From contig NZ_FSRK01000001.1 in NCBI RefSeq assembly GCF_900141765.1, forward strand, positions 434,001 through 498,000: a DNA stretch of 64,000 nucleotides, read 5' to 3'. Of the stretch, positions 25,557-33,745 are shown piece by piece. A model generated the notes under the pieces. It did not search any database, was not told the origin of the DNA, and was given only the letters and a program-made list of their open reading frames with translations. The stretch comes from Epilithonimonas zeae (GTDB lineage Bacteria > Bacteroidota > Bacteroidia > Flavobacteriales > Weeksellaceae). The translations under genes were made by a program, and so were the position numbers. Positions within the stretch are counted from its first letter, which is position 1. Each line of letters opens with the position of its first letter.

Positions 25557-27284
25557 ATGAAAAAGTTTTACGTTTCTCTCTTCTTCTTATCTGCTATGAT
25601 TAGCAACGCACAAAGTTTTGAAGAAATCTCTCAGCCCAATCTTAAAAATTATTTCTATTCTGCAGCGGCAGTTGCAGATGTTGATAACGACGGATCTCAG
25701 GATATATTTTTCACTGGTGCGATAGATGCTGACGGAGATACCAATGTTGATACGACTTCCAATAGTCTTTACAAAAACAGCAATGGAACTTTCTCTTCCA
25801 TTCAGGATTTTGGAGAAAATTCGGTTCACTTGAGCGCTGTGAAGTTCATCGATTTTGATAATGACGGACTTTTGGACGTTATCACAACTGGATTAAGCTA
25901 TAATGATATCGTGAATTATCAACAATATCGATATAAAAATACAGGTTCTGGTTTTACTCTGGTTGATAATGCAGCTGGGAAAATCTACGGGGGCTTAGAT
26001 GTTTTCGATTTCAACCACGATGGGAAACAGGATTATGCAATCAACGGAACACAGTATGTTGAAGGAGTAGGGTTCACACACGAATTGGATTTATATCTTA
26101 ATAATTCAGCAGGTTTTCAGAAAAATACAGCTTGGGCGGCAGGAACACAAAACGGAAGTTTCAAAGTGATTGATGTTAATAATGATAACGAGCTGGATTT
26201 AATCGTCAACGGATATAATGCTAACTACAAAGGAACTTTCTCTATTTATATTAACGAGAATGGAAATTTAGTTAAGAAGTCTGAACTTCCAGTAGTGAGT
26301 GACAGCAAAATGTCTTTTGCGGATTTCAACGGTGATGGTTTTCAGGATTTCGTAGTTGCAGGTCAGGATGAAAATTATGACCCATATCTGGCAGTTTTCA
26401 TTAACGATGGCCAAGGGAATTTTACAGAAAATAAAATCGAAGGCGAAGGATTGTCTGGTGGTGGAGTAGAAGTCGGTGATTTCAATAACGATGGATATTA
26501 TGATTTTGTTGTCATTGGAGATAATGATTATGAATCCTATTCTAAAATTTTCCTTTACAATCCTCAACTTCAGAAATTTGAGAAAGATGAAAATACGAAC
26601 CTTTACAATTTGGGAAGCCAAGGAACTTTAGCTGTATTTGATTATAATAACGACGGGAATCTTGATATTCTAGCCAATGGTTTTGATTGGGATGACCCAG
26701 ACTTGTTGCCTTACACCAAATTATTCAAAAATAAAACGACGGTTACCAATCAAAAACCAGATGCGCCAACAATTTTAACCGCAACAGATAATGACGGTAA
26801 AATCAAATTCACTTGGTCTGGAGCAACAGATGACAAAACGCCGGAAAACTCTCTTCAATATGAATTGAGTGTTGGTTCCGAAGCTGGAAAAACTGACATC
26901 GCAAAATATATTGTGACTACAAAAAGCTGGTATCTGGATAAAATGGATTTACCCTCCAAAATATTCTGGAGCGTAAAATCAATTGATGCTGCAAAAAAAT
27001 ATTCGGATAAATCCCAAGAAAAAGAATTGGCGGTTCTAGGCGTTGCTGATGTTAAAAACACAACAGTTTCTATCTATCCAAATCCAGTAAAAGGTGTCTT
27101 GAACGTAAAATCTACGAGCAAAATCAAAACGCATAAAGTCTATAATCTTGCAGGACAAAGTTTGAATACAGAATTGACATCAGATTCTACAATTGATTTT
27201 TCTCGTTTTGATAAAGGTATTTATGTTGTAGAAATCCAATTTGAAAATGGTAAGAAAACTACTCGGAAAGTGATTAAAAACTAA
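25557..27284 (+). CDS. FG-GAP/VCBS repeat protein with T9SS sorting domain
   Basis: A 575-residue secreted protein. A signal peptide (1-19, 'MISNAQS') is followed by about six FG-GAP/VCBS blades (35-390), each marked by a calcium loop of the form D-x-D-N-D-G ('DVDNDGSQDIFFTG', 'DFDNDGLLDVITTG', 'DFNGDGFQDFVVAG', 'DFNNDGYYDFVVIG'). A fibronectin-like region covers about 400-490. The C-terminal T9SS type A domain runs from 'VSIYPNPVKGVLNV' to 'KKTTRKVIKN'. The likely form is a seven-bladed propeller at the cell surface, involved in adhesion or carbohydrate binding; the ligand is unknown. Confidence 0.9.
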   Translation: MKKFYVSLFFLSAMISNAQSFEEISQPNLKNYFYSAAAVADVDNDGSQDIFFTGAIDADGDTNVDTTSNSLYKNSNGTFSSIQDFGENSVHLSAVKFIDFDNDGLLDVITTGLSYNDIVNYQQYRYKNTGSGFTLVDNAAGKIYGGLDVFDFNHDGKQDYAINGTQYVEGVGFTHELDLYLNNSAGFQKNTAWAAGTQNGSFKVIDVNNDNELDLIVNGYNANYKGTFSIYINENGNLVKKSELPVVSDSKMSFADFNGDGFQDFVVAGQDENYDPYLAVFINDGQGNFTENKIEGEGLSGGGVEVGDFNNDGYYDFVVIGDNDYESYSKIFLYNPQLQKFEKDENTNLYNLGSQGTLAVFDYNNDGNLDILANGFDWDDPDLLPYTKLFKNKTTVTNQKPDAPTILTATDNDGKIKFTWSGATDDKTPENSLQYELSVGSEAGKTDIAKYIVTTKSWYLDKMDLPSKIFWSVKSIDAAKKYSDKSQEKELAVLGVADVKNTTVSIYPNPVKGVLNVKSTSKIKTHKVYNLAGQSLNTELTSDSTIDFSRFDKGIYVVEIQFENGKKTTRKVIKN

Positions 27285-27319
27285 TAACCAAACTTTCATA
27301 TCCATATCTACATTTTAAA

Positions 27320-27355
27320 AAGAAAAGCCCATCAAGATTTTGAATGGGTTTTTCG
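27320..27355 (+). terminator. Terminator after the FG-GAP gene
   Basis: AAGCCCAT pairs with ATGGGTTTTT around an 11-nt loop, followed by T-rich sequence. Confidence 0.7.
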
Positions 27356-27487
27356 ATTTTATTGTGTTCTTGTTTAAATAAAAGATTATCAGAGAAAATT
27401 ATTATTCTCGAAGATTAGGCTAATTTCGCAGATGTTTTTTTAATAATCAAAGTTTTAATTGTTGAAAAGAAATAGAAAATGACAACT
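27356..27487. other. Non-coding stretch with an 'ATTTCGCAGAT' repeat remnant
   Basis: This part of the 353-bp gene-free stretch has no ORF worth calling. The text 'CTCGAAGATTAGGCTAATTT' running into 'CGCAGATG' near 27408-27436 resembles the second 'AAATCTGCGAG' stretch at 47370-47440. Copy A of the dispersed repeat follows directly. Confidence 0.35.
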
Positions 27488-27637
27488 TAGCCCTGATGGG
27501 AACGGCATCCTTTTTTGTTATTGCGATTGCTGAAATGCTCAATGGATTGCTTCACGTTGTTCGCAATGACAAAAAAGATATAGTGGACAGCAGGTTGAAA
27601 TGTTCTACCGAAGCCACCAGCTTGTTGCTCCTAAAAA
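27488..27637 (+). repeat. Dispersed intergenic repeat, copy A, with nested hairpin
   Basis: Begins 'TAGCCCTGATGGGAACGGC' followed by 'ATCC', has arms TTTTTTGTTATTGCGA (27511-27526) and TCGCAATGACAAAAAA (27561-27576; 15 of 16 pair), then 'GATATAGTGGACAGCAGG', and ends 'GCTCCTAAAAA' at the cdd stop codon. The inner part, on the minus strand, contains 'GTCATTGCGAACAACGTGAA', a form of a widespread palindromic repeat. The apparent ORF at 27496-27681 is an artefact of the repeat. Confidence 0.65.
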
Positions 27638-28117
27638 TTACAAAAAGCTTCCATCAAATGAGAAAGGTAAAAGGTCTCTGATAGATTTTGTTTTGATGAT
27701 TTCTCCGTTGGGTGCGGCAAAATAGATTTCGATTTGTTCTTTTTGCTTAGCTTCATACTCCAAAATAGATTGTCTGCAACCGCCACAAGGTGGAATTGGA
27801 ACGGAACTCAAAGCGTCTTCCGGTCCGCCAATTACAAATATTTTTTTGATTTTTACATCAGGATAATTCGCTGAAGTCCAAAAAATAGTCGTTCTCTCTG
27901 CACACAATCCGGAAGGATAAGCGGCGTTTTCTTGGTTGCTTCCTGTGATTATTTCGCCGTTTTCCAAAAGAAGTGCACAACCAACAAAAAAATGGGAGTA
28001 AGGTGCATAAGCTTGTTCTCGAATGGTTTTAGCTTTATCAAAAAGTGTTTTTTCTATATCGTTGAGTTCATCGTAACTCGGGATAACTTCAAAGTTGATT
28101 TTTATCTCTTTTTCCAT
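27638..28117 (-). CDS. cdd: Cytidine deaminase
   Basis: Zinc hydrolase of 159 residues that deaminates cytidine and deoxycytidine for pyrimidine salvage, cytosolic. Zinc and catalysis motifs are 'CAERTTIF' (C72 ligand, E74 proton shuttle) and 'PPCGGCRQ' (C111, C114 ligands), the homotetrameric CDA layout. 'YAPYSHFFVGCALL' and 'NQENAAYPSGL' are substrate-site strings. It stands alone, and repeat copy A abuts its stop codon. Confidence 0.95.
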   Translation of the reverse strand: MEKEIKINFEVIPSYDELNDIEKTLFDKAKTIREQAYAPYSHFFVGCALLLENGEIITGSNQENAAYPSGLCAERTTIFWTSANYPDVKIKKIFVIGGPEDALSSVPIPPCGGCRQSILEYEAKQKEQIEIYFAAPNGEIIKTKSIRDLLPFSFDGSFL

Positions 28118-28195
28118 TTTTTAAAATGAGGGAGGTAAAAATACATTTTTTGTGGAAATAAATTAACATTAATTGAAAAAAAACATCTAAGAGAT

Positions 28196-28723
28196 ATGTT
28201 ACGACCATTTTTAGTACTTATTTTTCTGTTTTTCATTGGATTGACTAAGGCTCAAGACAAGATTTTTTGGAATGAAAACCGGAGGCTGGTTTGGGAAGAT
28301 TTCCAATCGAAAACGCAACCGGATACTTCCAAAGCCGCCGCAACAACCTTTTGTGGAATCTCCTATTTGTTGAACAGTCCAACTAAAAAATTCACTTCCA
28401 GAGAAGTTAAGATTGAATCTTTTTTTGTTCCTACAAGATCTTGGGCGCATAGTGACCACAAAACGGATTTGGTTCTAATGCACGAGCAAAGTCATTTTGA
28501 TATTGCCGAATTGTTTGCGAGGAGATTCAGGAAAGTAATCAGTGATAAGACAATGGATGCTAAAACCCTTCAAAAGTTTTACACGGATATTTATGATGAT
28601 TACAAGGATTATCAGCAGGATTATGAAACGGTAACCAATCATGGAAGAATTCGTGACAAACAATATGAATACACTCAGAGAATTAATCAGGAAATAGAAA
28701 AGCTTTCGGATTTTAAAACCTGA
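28196..28723 (+). CDS. DUF922-family secreted putative metalloprotease
   Basis: A 175-residue exported protein with a signal peptide (1-19, 'GLTKAQ'). The family patterns are 'LVWEDFQSKT' with 'AATTFCGISY' and the HExxH-like 'LMHEQSHFDIAELFARRFR', in which H and E of 'HEQSH' could bind zinc. DUF922 is annotated as a predicted Zn-dependent protease in Bacteroidota and Proteobacteria, without a known substrate. Its last 11 bases overlap the end of the convergent arfB gene. Confidence 0.75.
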   Translation: MLRPFLVLIFLFFIGLTKAQDKIFWNENRRLVWEDFQSKTQPDTSKAAATTFCGISYLLNSPTKKFTSREVKIESFFVPTRSWAHSDHKTDLVLMHEQSHFDIAELFARRFRKVISDKTMDAKTLQKFYTDIYDDYKDYQQDYETVTNHGRIRDKQYEYTQRINQEIEKLSDFKT

Positions 28724-29105
28724 ATTTTCGATTCTCTTTCTTCTCAGACAATTTCTTTTTGTTGTCGATACGTTTCTGGATGTGACCTTTTGAAGGTTTT
28801 GTAGCCAGTCGTTTCTTTGGAACAAATAGTGATTTTTCAACCAGTTCCAGCATTTTCTCAGTTACGATTTTTTTGTTTTGAAGCTGAGTTCTGCTATCAG
28901 ATGAAGTCATTTGCAGCAAACCTTCGGAATTAATTCTATTTTTCAATTTTTCCGAGATTCTCAATTTTTCATCGAAAGAAAAAAACTGACTTTCCATTAC
29001 ATTCCAAATCGCTGTTACAGCTGTTTCCACCTTGTTCACGTTTTGTCCGCCAGCTCCGGAAGAGCGGGAAGTTTTGTAGCTGATTTCGGTAGAAAAATCC
29101 TTCAT
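28713..29105 (-). CDS. arfB: Alternative ribosome-rescue factor ArfB (peptidyl-tRNA hydrolase)
   Basis: A 130-residue GGQ-domain protein that hydrolyses peptidyl-tRNA on ribosomes stalled without a stop codon. The motif is 'SGAGGQNVNKVET' with GGQ at 19-21; the C-terminal basic tail 'PSKGHIQKRIDNKKKLSEKK' is the part that enters the empty mRNA channel. The length is as expected for YaeJ/ArfB. It lies 2 bp after menE on the same strand and is probably translated from the same transcript. Confidence 0.93.
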   Translation of the reverse strand: MKDFSTEISYKTSRSSGAGGQNVNKVETAVTAIWNVMESQFFSFDEKLRISEKLKNRINSEGLLQMTSSDSRTQLQNKKIVTEKMLELVEKSLFVPKKRLATKPSKGHIQKRIDNKKKLSEKKENRKFRF

Positions 29106-29107
29106 TT

Positions 29108-30136
29108 TTAGTTTTTGATCAATTTCTTTAATTCAAGACGATTCACTTTTCCGTTGGGCGTTCTTGGGATTTGCTCTACAAAAATAATTTCTTTTGGCTT
29201 ATGAAACGATTTTTCAAATTTTAGATTATAAATTTTAGATTTTAAATGTTCGTTATTTTCTCCTTCGATTATGAGGATTAATTTTTGTCCGAGTTTTTCA
29301 TGTTCAATTCCGAGGAAAACAACTTCATTGGGAATTTCTTTTTTAACTAATTTTTCTAACTCTTCGGGAAAAATCTTTGCACCTCCGGAATTGATCACAT
29401 TGTCAATTCTTCCCAGAAATCTGAATTGATTTTTCGCATTAATCTCCACCAAATCATTGGTCTGCAAAACTTCTGAATTCAGTTTTGGAGCAAATATTTT
29501 CAGGCAACCTCTTTCATCCAGAGAAATATCAATGCCATCAAAAATTGTAAGCCAATCTTCCTGATTTGGATAAATCTGTTTTAAAGCGATGTGAGAAAGG
29601 GTTTCGCTCATTCCATAAGTTTCGAATATTTTGGTTTGAATATTTGTGGTTTTGAGGGTTTGAGATATTTTTTGTTTTAAAGTTTCCGAGACTGATGCGC
29701 CTCCGATGATCAGATTTTTAATCCAGTGGATTTTGTCCAAAGAATTTTCAACCTGCAAAGGTGTCATTGCGCAGAAATCAATTTCTTCATTGACATTTTC
29801 CAATGGATTGAGAGAAGTAGTAGCAATTTTCAGTTTTAATTTTCTTGAAATACTTCTTACAACCGTCATTTTTCCGGAGATATATTCAATCGGAAGACAA
29901 AGTAAGGCTAAATCGCCTTCTTTTAATCCTAAAAAATCACAAGTCATTTCTGCCGAATTCAACATTTTTGATTTTTCTATGTCAAAAACTTTCGGAATTC
30001 CGGTAGAACCAGAACTCTGGATTTTTACCGTTTTTGACTCCGAAAACCATTCTTTTATGAAGTCTAAAACTTTGGTTTCAAATTCTTTAGATGGTGTTTC
30101 TGCAATTGGTGAAGCTTTGGAAAGGTCGATTAACAT
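29108..30136 (-). CDS. menE: o-Succinylbenzoate-CoA ligase (AMP-forming)
   Basis: Adenylating enzyme of 342 residues, the short Bacteroidota MenE form, which activates o-succinylbenzoate in menaquinone synthesis. The P-loop-like 'QSSGSTGIPK' (about 41-50), 'ETYGMSETLSHIAL' and the hinge/lysine strings 'FLGRIDNVINSGG' and 'PRTPNGKVNR' are visible. Other men genes are not in the window. The gene is divergent from tRNA-Gln and followed directly by arfB. Confidence 0.85.
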   Translation of the reverse strand: MLIDLSKASPIAETPSKEFETKVLDFIKEWFSESKTVKIQSSGSTGIPKVFDIEKSKMLNSAEMTCDFLGLKEGDLALLCLPIEYISGKMTVVRSISRKLKLKIATTSLNPLENVNEEIDFCAMTPLQVENSLDKIHWIKNLIIGGASVSETLKQKISQTLKTTNIQTKIFETYGMSETLSHIALKQIYPNQEDWLTIFDGIDISLDERGCLKIFAPKLNSEVLQTNDLVEINAKNQFRFLGRIDNVINSGGAKIFPEELEKLVKKEIPNEVVFLGIEHEKLGQKLILIIEGENNEHLKSKIYNLKFEKSFHKPKEIIFVEQIPRTPNGKVNRLELKKLIKN

Positions 30137-30190
30137 TGAGATGTGTGAAAAATTATTTTATAAAATTATGCATTTTTTTTCGAAGAAAAT

Positions 30191-30220
30191 TTGGAACTTA
30201 AAAAAAAAGCTGTACATTTG
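30191..30220 (+). promoter_or_regulatory. tRNA-Gln promoter
   Basis: TTG at 30191-30193, 19-bp spacer, TAcaTTTG at 30213-30220: a full flavobacterial consensus, 17 bp before the tRNA. Confidence 0.75.
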
Positions 30221-30236
30221 CACCACAATAAACGAC

Positions 30237-30307
30237 AGACCCATGGTGTAACGGTAGCACTTCGGTTTTTGGTACCGCCTGTCGGGGTTCGAATCCCTGT
30301 GGGTCTA
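30237..30307 (+). tRNA. tRNA-Gln (anticodon TTG)
   Basis: Acceptor AGACCCA/TGGGTCT, D stem GTGT/GCAC with loop AACGGTA, anticodon loop TTTTGGT (anticodon TTG), T stem CGGGG/CCCTG with loop TTCGAAT, discriminator A. The outermost anticodon-stem pair is a T-C mismatch in this folding. CCA is not encoded. It marks the border of the accessory region to its right. Confidence 0.92.
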
Positions 30308-30318
30308 CATTGTAAACT

Positions 30319-30354
30319 AGCAATCAACTGAATTTCAGTTGATTGCTTTTTTTT
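30319..30354 (+). terminator. Terminator after tRNA-Gln
   Basis: AGCAATCAACTGAA (30319-30332) pairs perfectly with TTCAGTTGATTGCT (30334-30347), followed by a T-run. Confidence 0.85.
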
Positions 30355-30373
30355 ATTCATAAGGTATTGAAGT

Positions 30374-30411
30374 AAAAAAAATGAGCTTTCAAAATGTTGA
30401 AAACTCATTTT
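30374..30411 (-). terminator. Terminator of the eight-gene accessory operon
   Basis: AAATGAGCTTTC and GAAAACTCATTT form a stem around an 8-nt loop just after the VWA-like gene; on the minus strand it is followed by T residues. Confidence 0.7.
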
Positions 30412-30429
30412 ATTAGCTGAATAATTATT

Positions 30430-31320
30430 TTATTTATTCAGAATCACATTTTTTATGATGGGTTCCAGATTAGTAGGCAAATCAGCATCTTTAACTTGAT
30501 ATTTCGCCACATTCATTTCTTTCAACCAATTTTCCCAATATGTTTTAATTACATCCCCTTCAAAAGGATTTCCTTTTTCCGGATTGATTCCTAGAACTAC
30601 AATTTCCAGATTAGTAAGTTTATCATTGGCTTTGATAAATCCGAGTCCCTTGTCAGTGATTTTAGTTTTGAAATCGGAAGTATTCAACTTTAAGGATTTT
30701 ACCAATTCTGGCGTTAGATAAGAGGTTTTTTCATTTTCTGTGAATTTAGAATCTTTGTGGAACATATAGCCATCTGTTAAAATAAAAAGAATGTTTCTAT
30801 GTTTGTCTTTGATGCAATAATCATTGACCTTATTCTTGAAAAATCCCCAGATATCGGAACCGACGTATTGTTTGTCCTGAATCGCTGATTGGTAAATTTT
30901 TTCAGGCAGGGTAGAATATTTTTCGTCAATGAGATTGATAGTTTCTTTAGAAGTATTCTTATCAAACGAAACTTTCAGCTGTTTTGCAAAGTCGTTGATT
31001 TTGGAATCGGAAGGTTCTGGATTGAAGAATATCTGCATCTGGTCATTCAGTTGCATCACTTTTTTACTTTTAACGTGGTCAATAAAACCGTTTTTAATCG
31101 CTTTGATGTATTCCAAATCCCGTTGATAATATTCCATTGATGGGTTTGGGTATTTTTCCGGGTTGATTCTATCAGAAAGGTCGATGAGAATGCTAACATT
31201 TAAGTTCTTGCTACTGGCAATCGAATCATTGATTTTTCCACCATCATCAACTTTTGGTTCACTTTTTTTACATTGAATAAAAAATAATGAAAGAATTAAT
31301 AAGTAATATATTTTTTTCAT
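30430..31320 (-). CDS. VWA-like lipoprotein (last gene of the accessory operon)
   Basis: A 296-residue lipoprotein (lipobox ending C17, 'LFFIQC'). The rest reads as a von Willebrand A-like fold: strand 1 'NVSILIDLSDR' supplies D47 and S49 of a MIDAS-type site, 'YVGSDIWGFF' could give the third ligand, and strand 4 'NILFILTDGYMF' contains T182-D183-G184. VWA domains bind partner proteins through a divalent metal; no enzyme activity is expected. It is 9 bp from the coiled-coil membrane gene and a TerB-like gene is in the same operon, a pairing reminiscent of TerY/TerB in Ter systems, but this VWA would be outside the cytosol. Confidence 0.65.
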   Translation of the reverse strand: MKKIYYLLILSLFFIQCKKSEPKVDDGGKINDSIASSKNLNVSILIDLSDRINPEKYPNPSMEYYQRDLEYIKAIKNGFIDHVKSKKVMQLNDQMQIFFNPEPSDSKINDFAKQLKVSFDKNTSKETINLIDEKYSTLPEKIYQSAIQDKQYVGSDIWGFFKNKVNDYCIKDKHRNILFILTDGYMFHKDSKFTENEKTSYLTPELVKSLKLNTSDFKTKITDKGLGFIKANDKLTNLEIVVLGINPEKGNPFEGDVIKTYWENWLKEMNVAKYQVKDADLPTNLEPIIKNVILNK

Positions 31321-31329
31321 AGTATTGGT

Positions 31330-32667
31330 TTATAAAACAGAAACGTAAACTGAATTTTGGCTGTCAGAATTGGCGCCGACTTTGTTCAGATTATAATTGT
31401 ATTGATTTTTGCATTCCTCTATCATTTCTTGCTTTACAGGATGAGAAACAGCTAATTTTTCACCAATAAATGTAATCCAGCCCTGGACATATTCCGAAGC
31501 ATAAGATTTGTATTCTTTGGTAGGAATGATAACACCATCAATAATATTTTGGAGTTCTTCGATTCTTCCTCGGGCTTTGATGATTAATTCTTTGATGCTT
31601 GCAATACCGTTTTTGATTTCTTCCATTTGTTTTTCAAATCCTGTAATGCGGTCTTGATGAACAAGAATGTCTTTTTGTTTTTTGATTTGCTCGTGTTTGA
31701 TTTTATCTTTTTCTTTATGTTCTTTCATAATGAAATCGAAAACCAATCCCCAAATAATATAGACCACAAATCCGGCGAAAATAATTCCCCAAAACTGATT
31801 CTTCGTAAAAGCAATCGACAAATCAAAAGGTGGAGAATCGAAAGTTTTATTAAGCTCATAGATTTTAGATTCGATTTCATAAGCAAGAATGGCATCGAAA
31901 ACGAAAGTCACAACAAAAAGCAGGAACATTTTTACATAATTCAGCCAGTTTTTGTTTTCTCCAAACATATGAATCAAGTAACCTAAACCGAGGAAAACAA
32001 ACGGAATCAAAGTCACAAAAGCACCTTCCAACGGACCTTCATCCCAAGCCTTGTTGAATGCCTGTGCATCTAAAACACTTTGCATAATGCTCACATTCGG
32101 GTCAAATGTTTTAAAGAACGCCGAGAAGGAAGTCGAAATATAAAATGTAAACAGGTACAAGCTGATTGGAATCAAGAGCAATAGCCCAATCCAAAATTTT
32201 GTAGAAGCGCCTTTGCTTGCATTGATCTGATACTGTTCCGGATTTTTCGGAATATCATTAATTTCGAATTTCAAAGTTTCAATTTTATCCTTAACCGTGT
32301 CAACGTTTTGCTGAATTTCTTTGATTTGCTCTTCCTTATTATCGAGAGAAATGGTAAGACCTTTGATTTCGGTTTCTTTATTTTTTTGCTCGTTGATGTA
32401 AGGCTCTTTCAGTTTATTTTGTTTGTCAGCCAATTCTTTTTCCTCATTCTGAAATTTGGAATAGATGGCGTCCAGACAAATCGATAAAGCGGTGTGGTTT
32501 CCATTGTTGCGAGAGCTATCTCTATAACCAGATTCGTGGTAGGTTCTCTTTCTGCTTTCTTCCGTTACTTCTTCATTGTTGTTGGTTTCTACAATTTTAA
32601 GAGGAGATTCTTCTTTCTCAACTGCAACAGGTTTCAGCCTGAAAATGTTTTTGATATTACTGGTCAT
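31330..32667 (-). CDS. Coiled-coil four-TM membrane protein, unknown function
   Basis: I do not recognise the family. The 445-residue protein has a charged N-terminal region with coiled coil (about 70-145) and four TM segments (about 156-182, 218-240, 248-270, 300-322). A second coiled coil (about 325-395, 'KIKHEQIKKQKDILVHQDR') and a C-terminal cytosolic tail complete it. No signal peptide or enzyme motif is seen. The shape suits a scaffold or force-transmitting membrane partner for the neighbouring TerB-like and VWA-like proteins (inference). Its gene starts 3 bp after the TerB-like stop and ends 9 bp before the VWA-like gene. Confidence 0.6.
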   Translation of the reverse strand: MTSNIKNIFRLKPVAVEKEESPLKIVETNNNEEVTEESRKRTYHESGYRDSSRNNGNHTALSICLDAIYSKFQNEEKELADKQNKLKEPYINEQKNKETEIKGLTISLDNKEEQIKEIQQNVDTVKDKIETLKFEINDIPKNPEQYQINASKGASTKFWIGLLLLIPISLYLFTFYISTSFSAFFKTFDPNVSIMQSVLDAQAFNKAWDEGPLEGAFVTLIPFVFLGLGYLIHMFGENKNWLNYVKMFLLFVVTFVFDAILAYEIESKIYELNKTFDSPPFDLSIAFTKNQFWGIIFAGFVVYIIWGLVFDFIMKEHKEKDKIKHEQIKKQKDILVHQDRITGFEKQMEEIKNGIASIKELIIKARGRIEELQNIIDGVIIPTKEYKSYASEYVQGWITFIGEKLAVSHPVKQEMIEECKNQYNYNLNKVGANSDSQNSVYVSVL

Positions 32668-32670
32668 AAT

Positions 32671-33081
32671 TTAGTTTTTTAAATCGTTAAAAATGTCAGT
32701 TTTACTTTTTCCTTCTTTTACAGAATCGATGAGATAATCTACGATTTGTAATACATTTTCTTCCATAAATCCGAACATCAGGACGTATTTTTCCAAGGAT
32801 GTTCTCTCATTGGGAGAAACAATTCCATCAGCCCAAATCATTACTGTTAAATCGTAGAGATAATCGATTTTTTCTTCGATATTTTCAGGTATCACGATTT
32901 TTGAATTGATAGGATTCAAAAGGATTTCGTCTAATTTTTTAGGAGATATCCCTCTTTCTTCGGCCGATTTGTAAAGCGCTTTCAGTTCAAGTGGACTAAA
33001 ATTGTCATCACAAAGTGCCATTTGATAAAGCCTTAAAAAATGGGCTTTAAGGTTTTCGGTTGGTTCTATAATTTCATTCAT
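32671..33081 (-). CDS. TerB-like protein (tellurite-resistance family fold)
   Basis: A 136-residue all-helical cytosolic protein built from two similar halves: 'LYQMALCDDNFSPLELKALY' and 'DLTVMIWADGIVSPNERTSL'. Both have the acidic 'D..(F/I).SP.E' turn typical of TerB and related domains, which bind metal ions. TerB proteins join membrane-linked stress and proposed phage-defence complexes with VWA proteins. The start overlaps the end of the DUF6804-like gene by 8 bp, so translation is probably coupled. Confidence 0.7.
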   Translation of the reverse strand: MNEIIEPTENLKAHFLRLYQMALCDDNFSPLELKALYKSAEERGISPKKLDEILLNPINSKIVIPENIEEKIDYLYDLTVMIWADGIVSPNERTSLEKYVLMFGFMEENVLQIVDYLIDSVKEGKSKTDIFNDLKN

Positions 33082-33514
33082 TGTTATTATTGTTTTTTGA
33101 TGAAGTTCTAATGATTCTGTCCCTGCTGAATGTTTTAGCTGGAGTCGGTTTTTCCGGGATGATTTCCTGAAGTGGTTCTTTCTTTTTTAATCTGATGACG
33201 ACCAGCAGCAGGAATAAAATCCCTGTTACAATGTCAATCGGAATCCAGAGACTTTTGAGATAAAGATGAATTGGAAAAATCGGATTAAATAAAATCAAAA
33301 TGATTCCGAAAACAATTACCCAATGATATTCTTTCTGTCTCCCGAAATAATAAATCACAATTCCTGATGCAATGAAAACGATGATTCTAAGAAATGTGTA
33401 ATATGATAGTGGTAAAGGAAGAATAGCGAAGAAACAGCAAAGTGCACAAAAAAAGAAAAATGTTTTGTAGATAATTTCTAATCGTTTGAAATTTTTAGAA
33501 TTATTTGCTTCCAT
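33074..33514 (-). CDS. DUF6804-like small membrane protein
   Basis: A 146-residue protein with four hydrophobic segments (about 16-32, 36-56, 62-80, 90-107) and a basic Lys/Arg/Asn tail ('RDRIIRTSSKNNNNNE'). 'LPLPLSYYTFLRI' and 'LFNPIFPIHL' followed by 'WIPIDI' fit the DUF6804 pattern as I remember it. The function is unknown. It overlaps the TerB-like gene by 8 bp and begins 2 bp after the small lipoprotein gene. Confidence 0.6.
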   Translation of the reverse strand: MEANNSKNFKRLEIIYKTFFFFCALCCFFAILPLPLSYYTFLRIIVFIASGIVIYYFGRQKEYHWVIVFGIILILFNPIFPIHLYLKSLWIPIDIVTGILFLLLVVIRLKKKEPLQEIIPEKPTPAKTFSRDRIIRTSSKNNNNNE

Positions 33515-33516
33515 CG

Positions 33517-33720
33517 TTAATTACATCCTGAGCAATAACTCTTGTCTACATATTCCTTATTTCCGCCAGAGGATAAATAATAGCAGCCACCTTTTTCTCC
33601 TACATATAATGTGTGTCCATTATAAGTACATCTTCTGTTTGAATCTCCATCTGAATCTCCGCTTCTAGAACAGGAATTAAATGATAAACAGATTATAAAA
33701 AGTAAAATTATTTTTTTCAT
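33517..33720 (-). CDS. Small GGCYY/Cys-rich lipoprotein (paralog 1)
   Basis: A 67-residue protein. A lipoprotein signal (lipobox 'LSFNSC') is followed by an Asp/Ser linker and a C-terminal motif of about 35 residues: 'CTYNGHTLYVGEKGGCYY', then 'KEYVDKSYCSGCN'. I chose the ATG at 33720; a TTG two codons earlier is in frame. The motif resembles the short 'GPRGG.YY....GKK.YV' module found at the ends of exported Bacteroidota proteins and related to the PBCV basic adaptor domain. Four cysteines suggest disulfides outside the cytosol. It shares the motif with the next upstream gene. Confidence 0.65.
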   Translation of the reverse strand: MKKIILLFIICLSFNSCSRSGDSDGDSNRRCTYNGHTLYVGEKGGCYYLSSGGNKEYVDKSYCSGCN

Positions 33721-33745
33721 AGTCAAATTCTAAAGTGTTAAAAGC

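Noticed and set aside
27496-27681. 61-codon plus-strand ORF in the gap before cdd
   Set aside because: It lies almost wholly in repeat copy A and runs into the end of cdd; its composition follows the repeat, not a protein.
30237-30307. tRNA-Gln as an active attachment site
   Set aside because: I searched by eye for the tRNA 3' segment near 38-39 kb and found no direct repeat, and there is no integrase.
30166-30408. 80-codon minus-strand ORF
   Set aside because: It is antisense to tRNA-Gln and spans two terminators.
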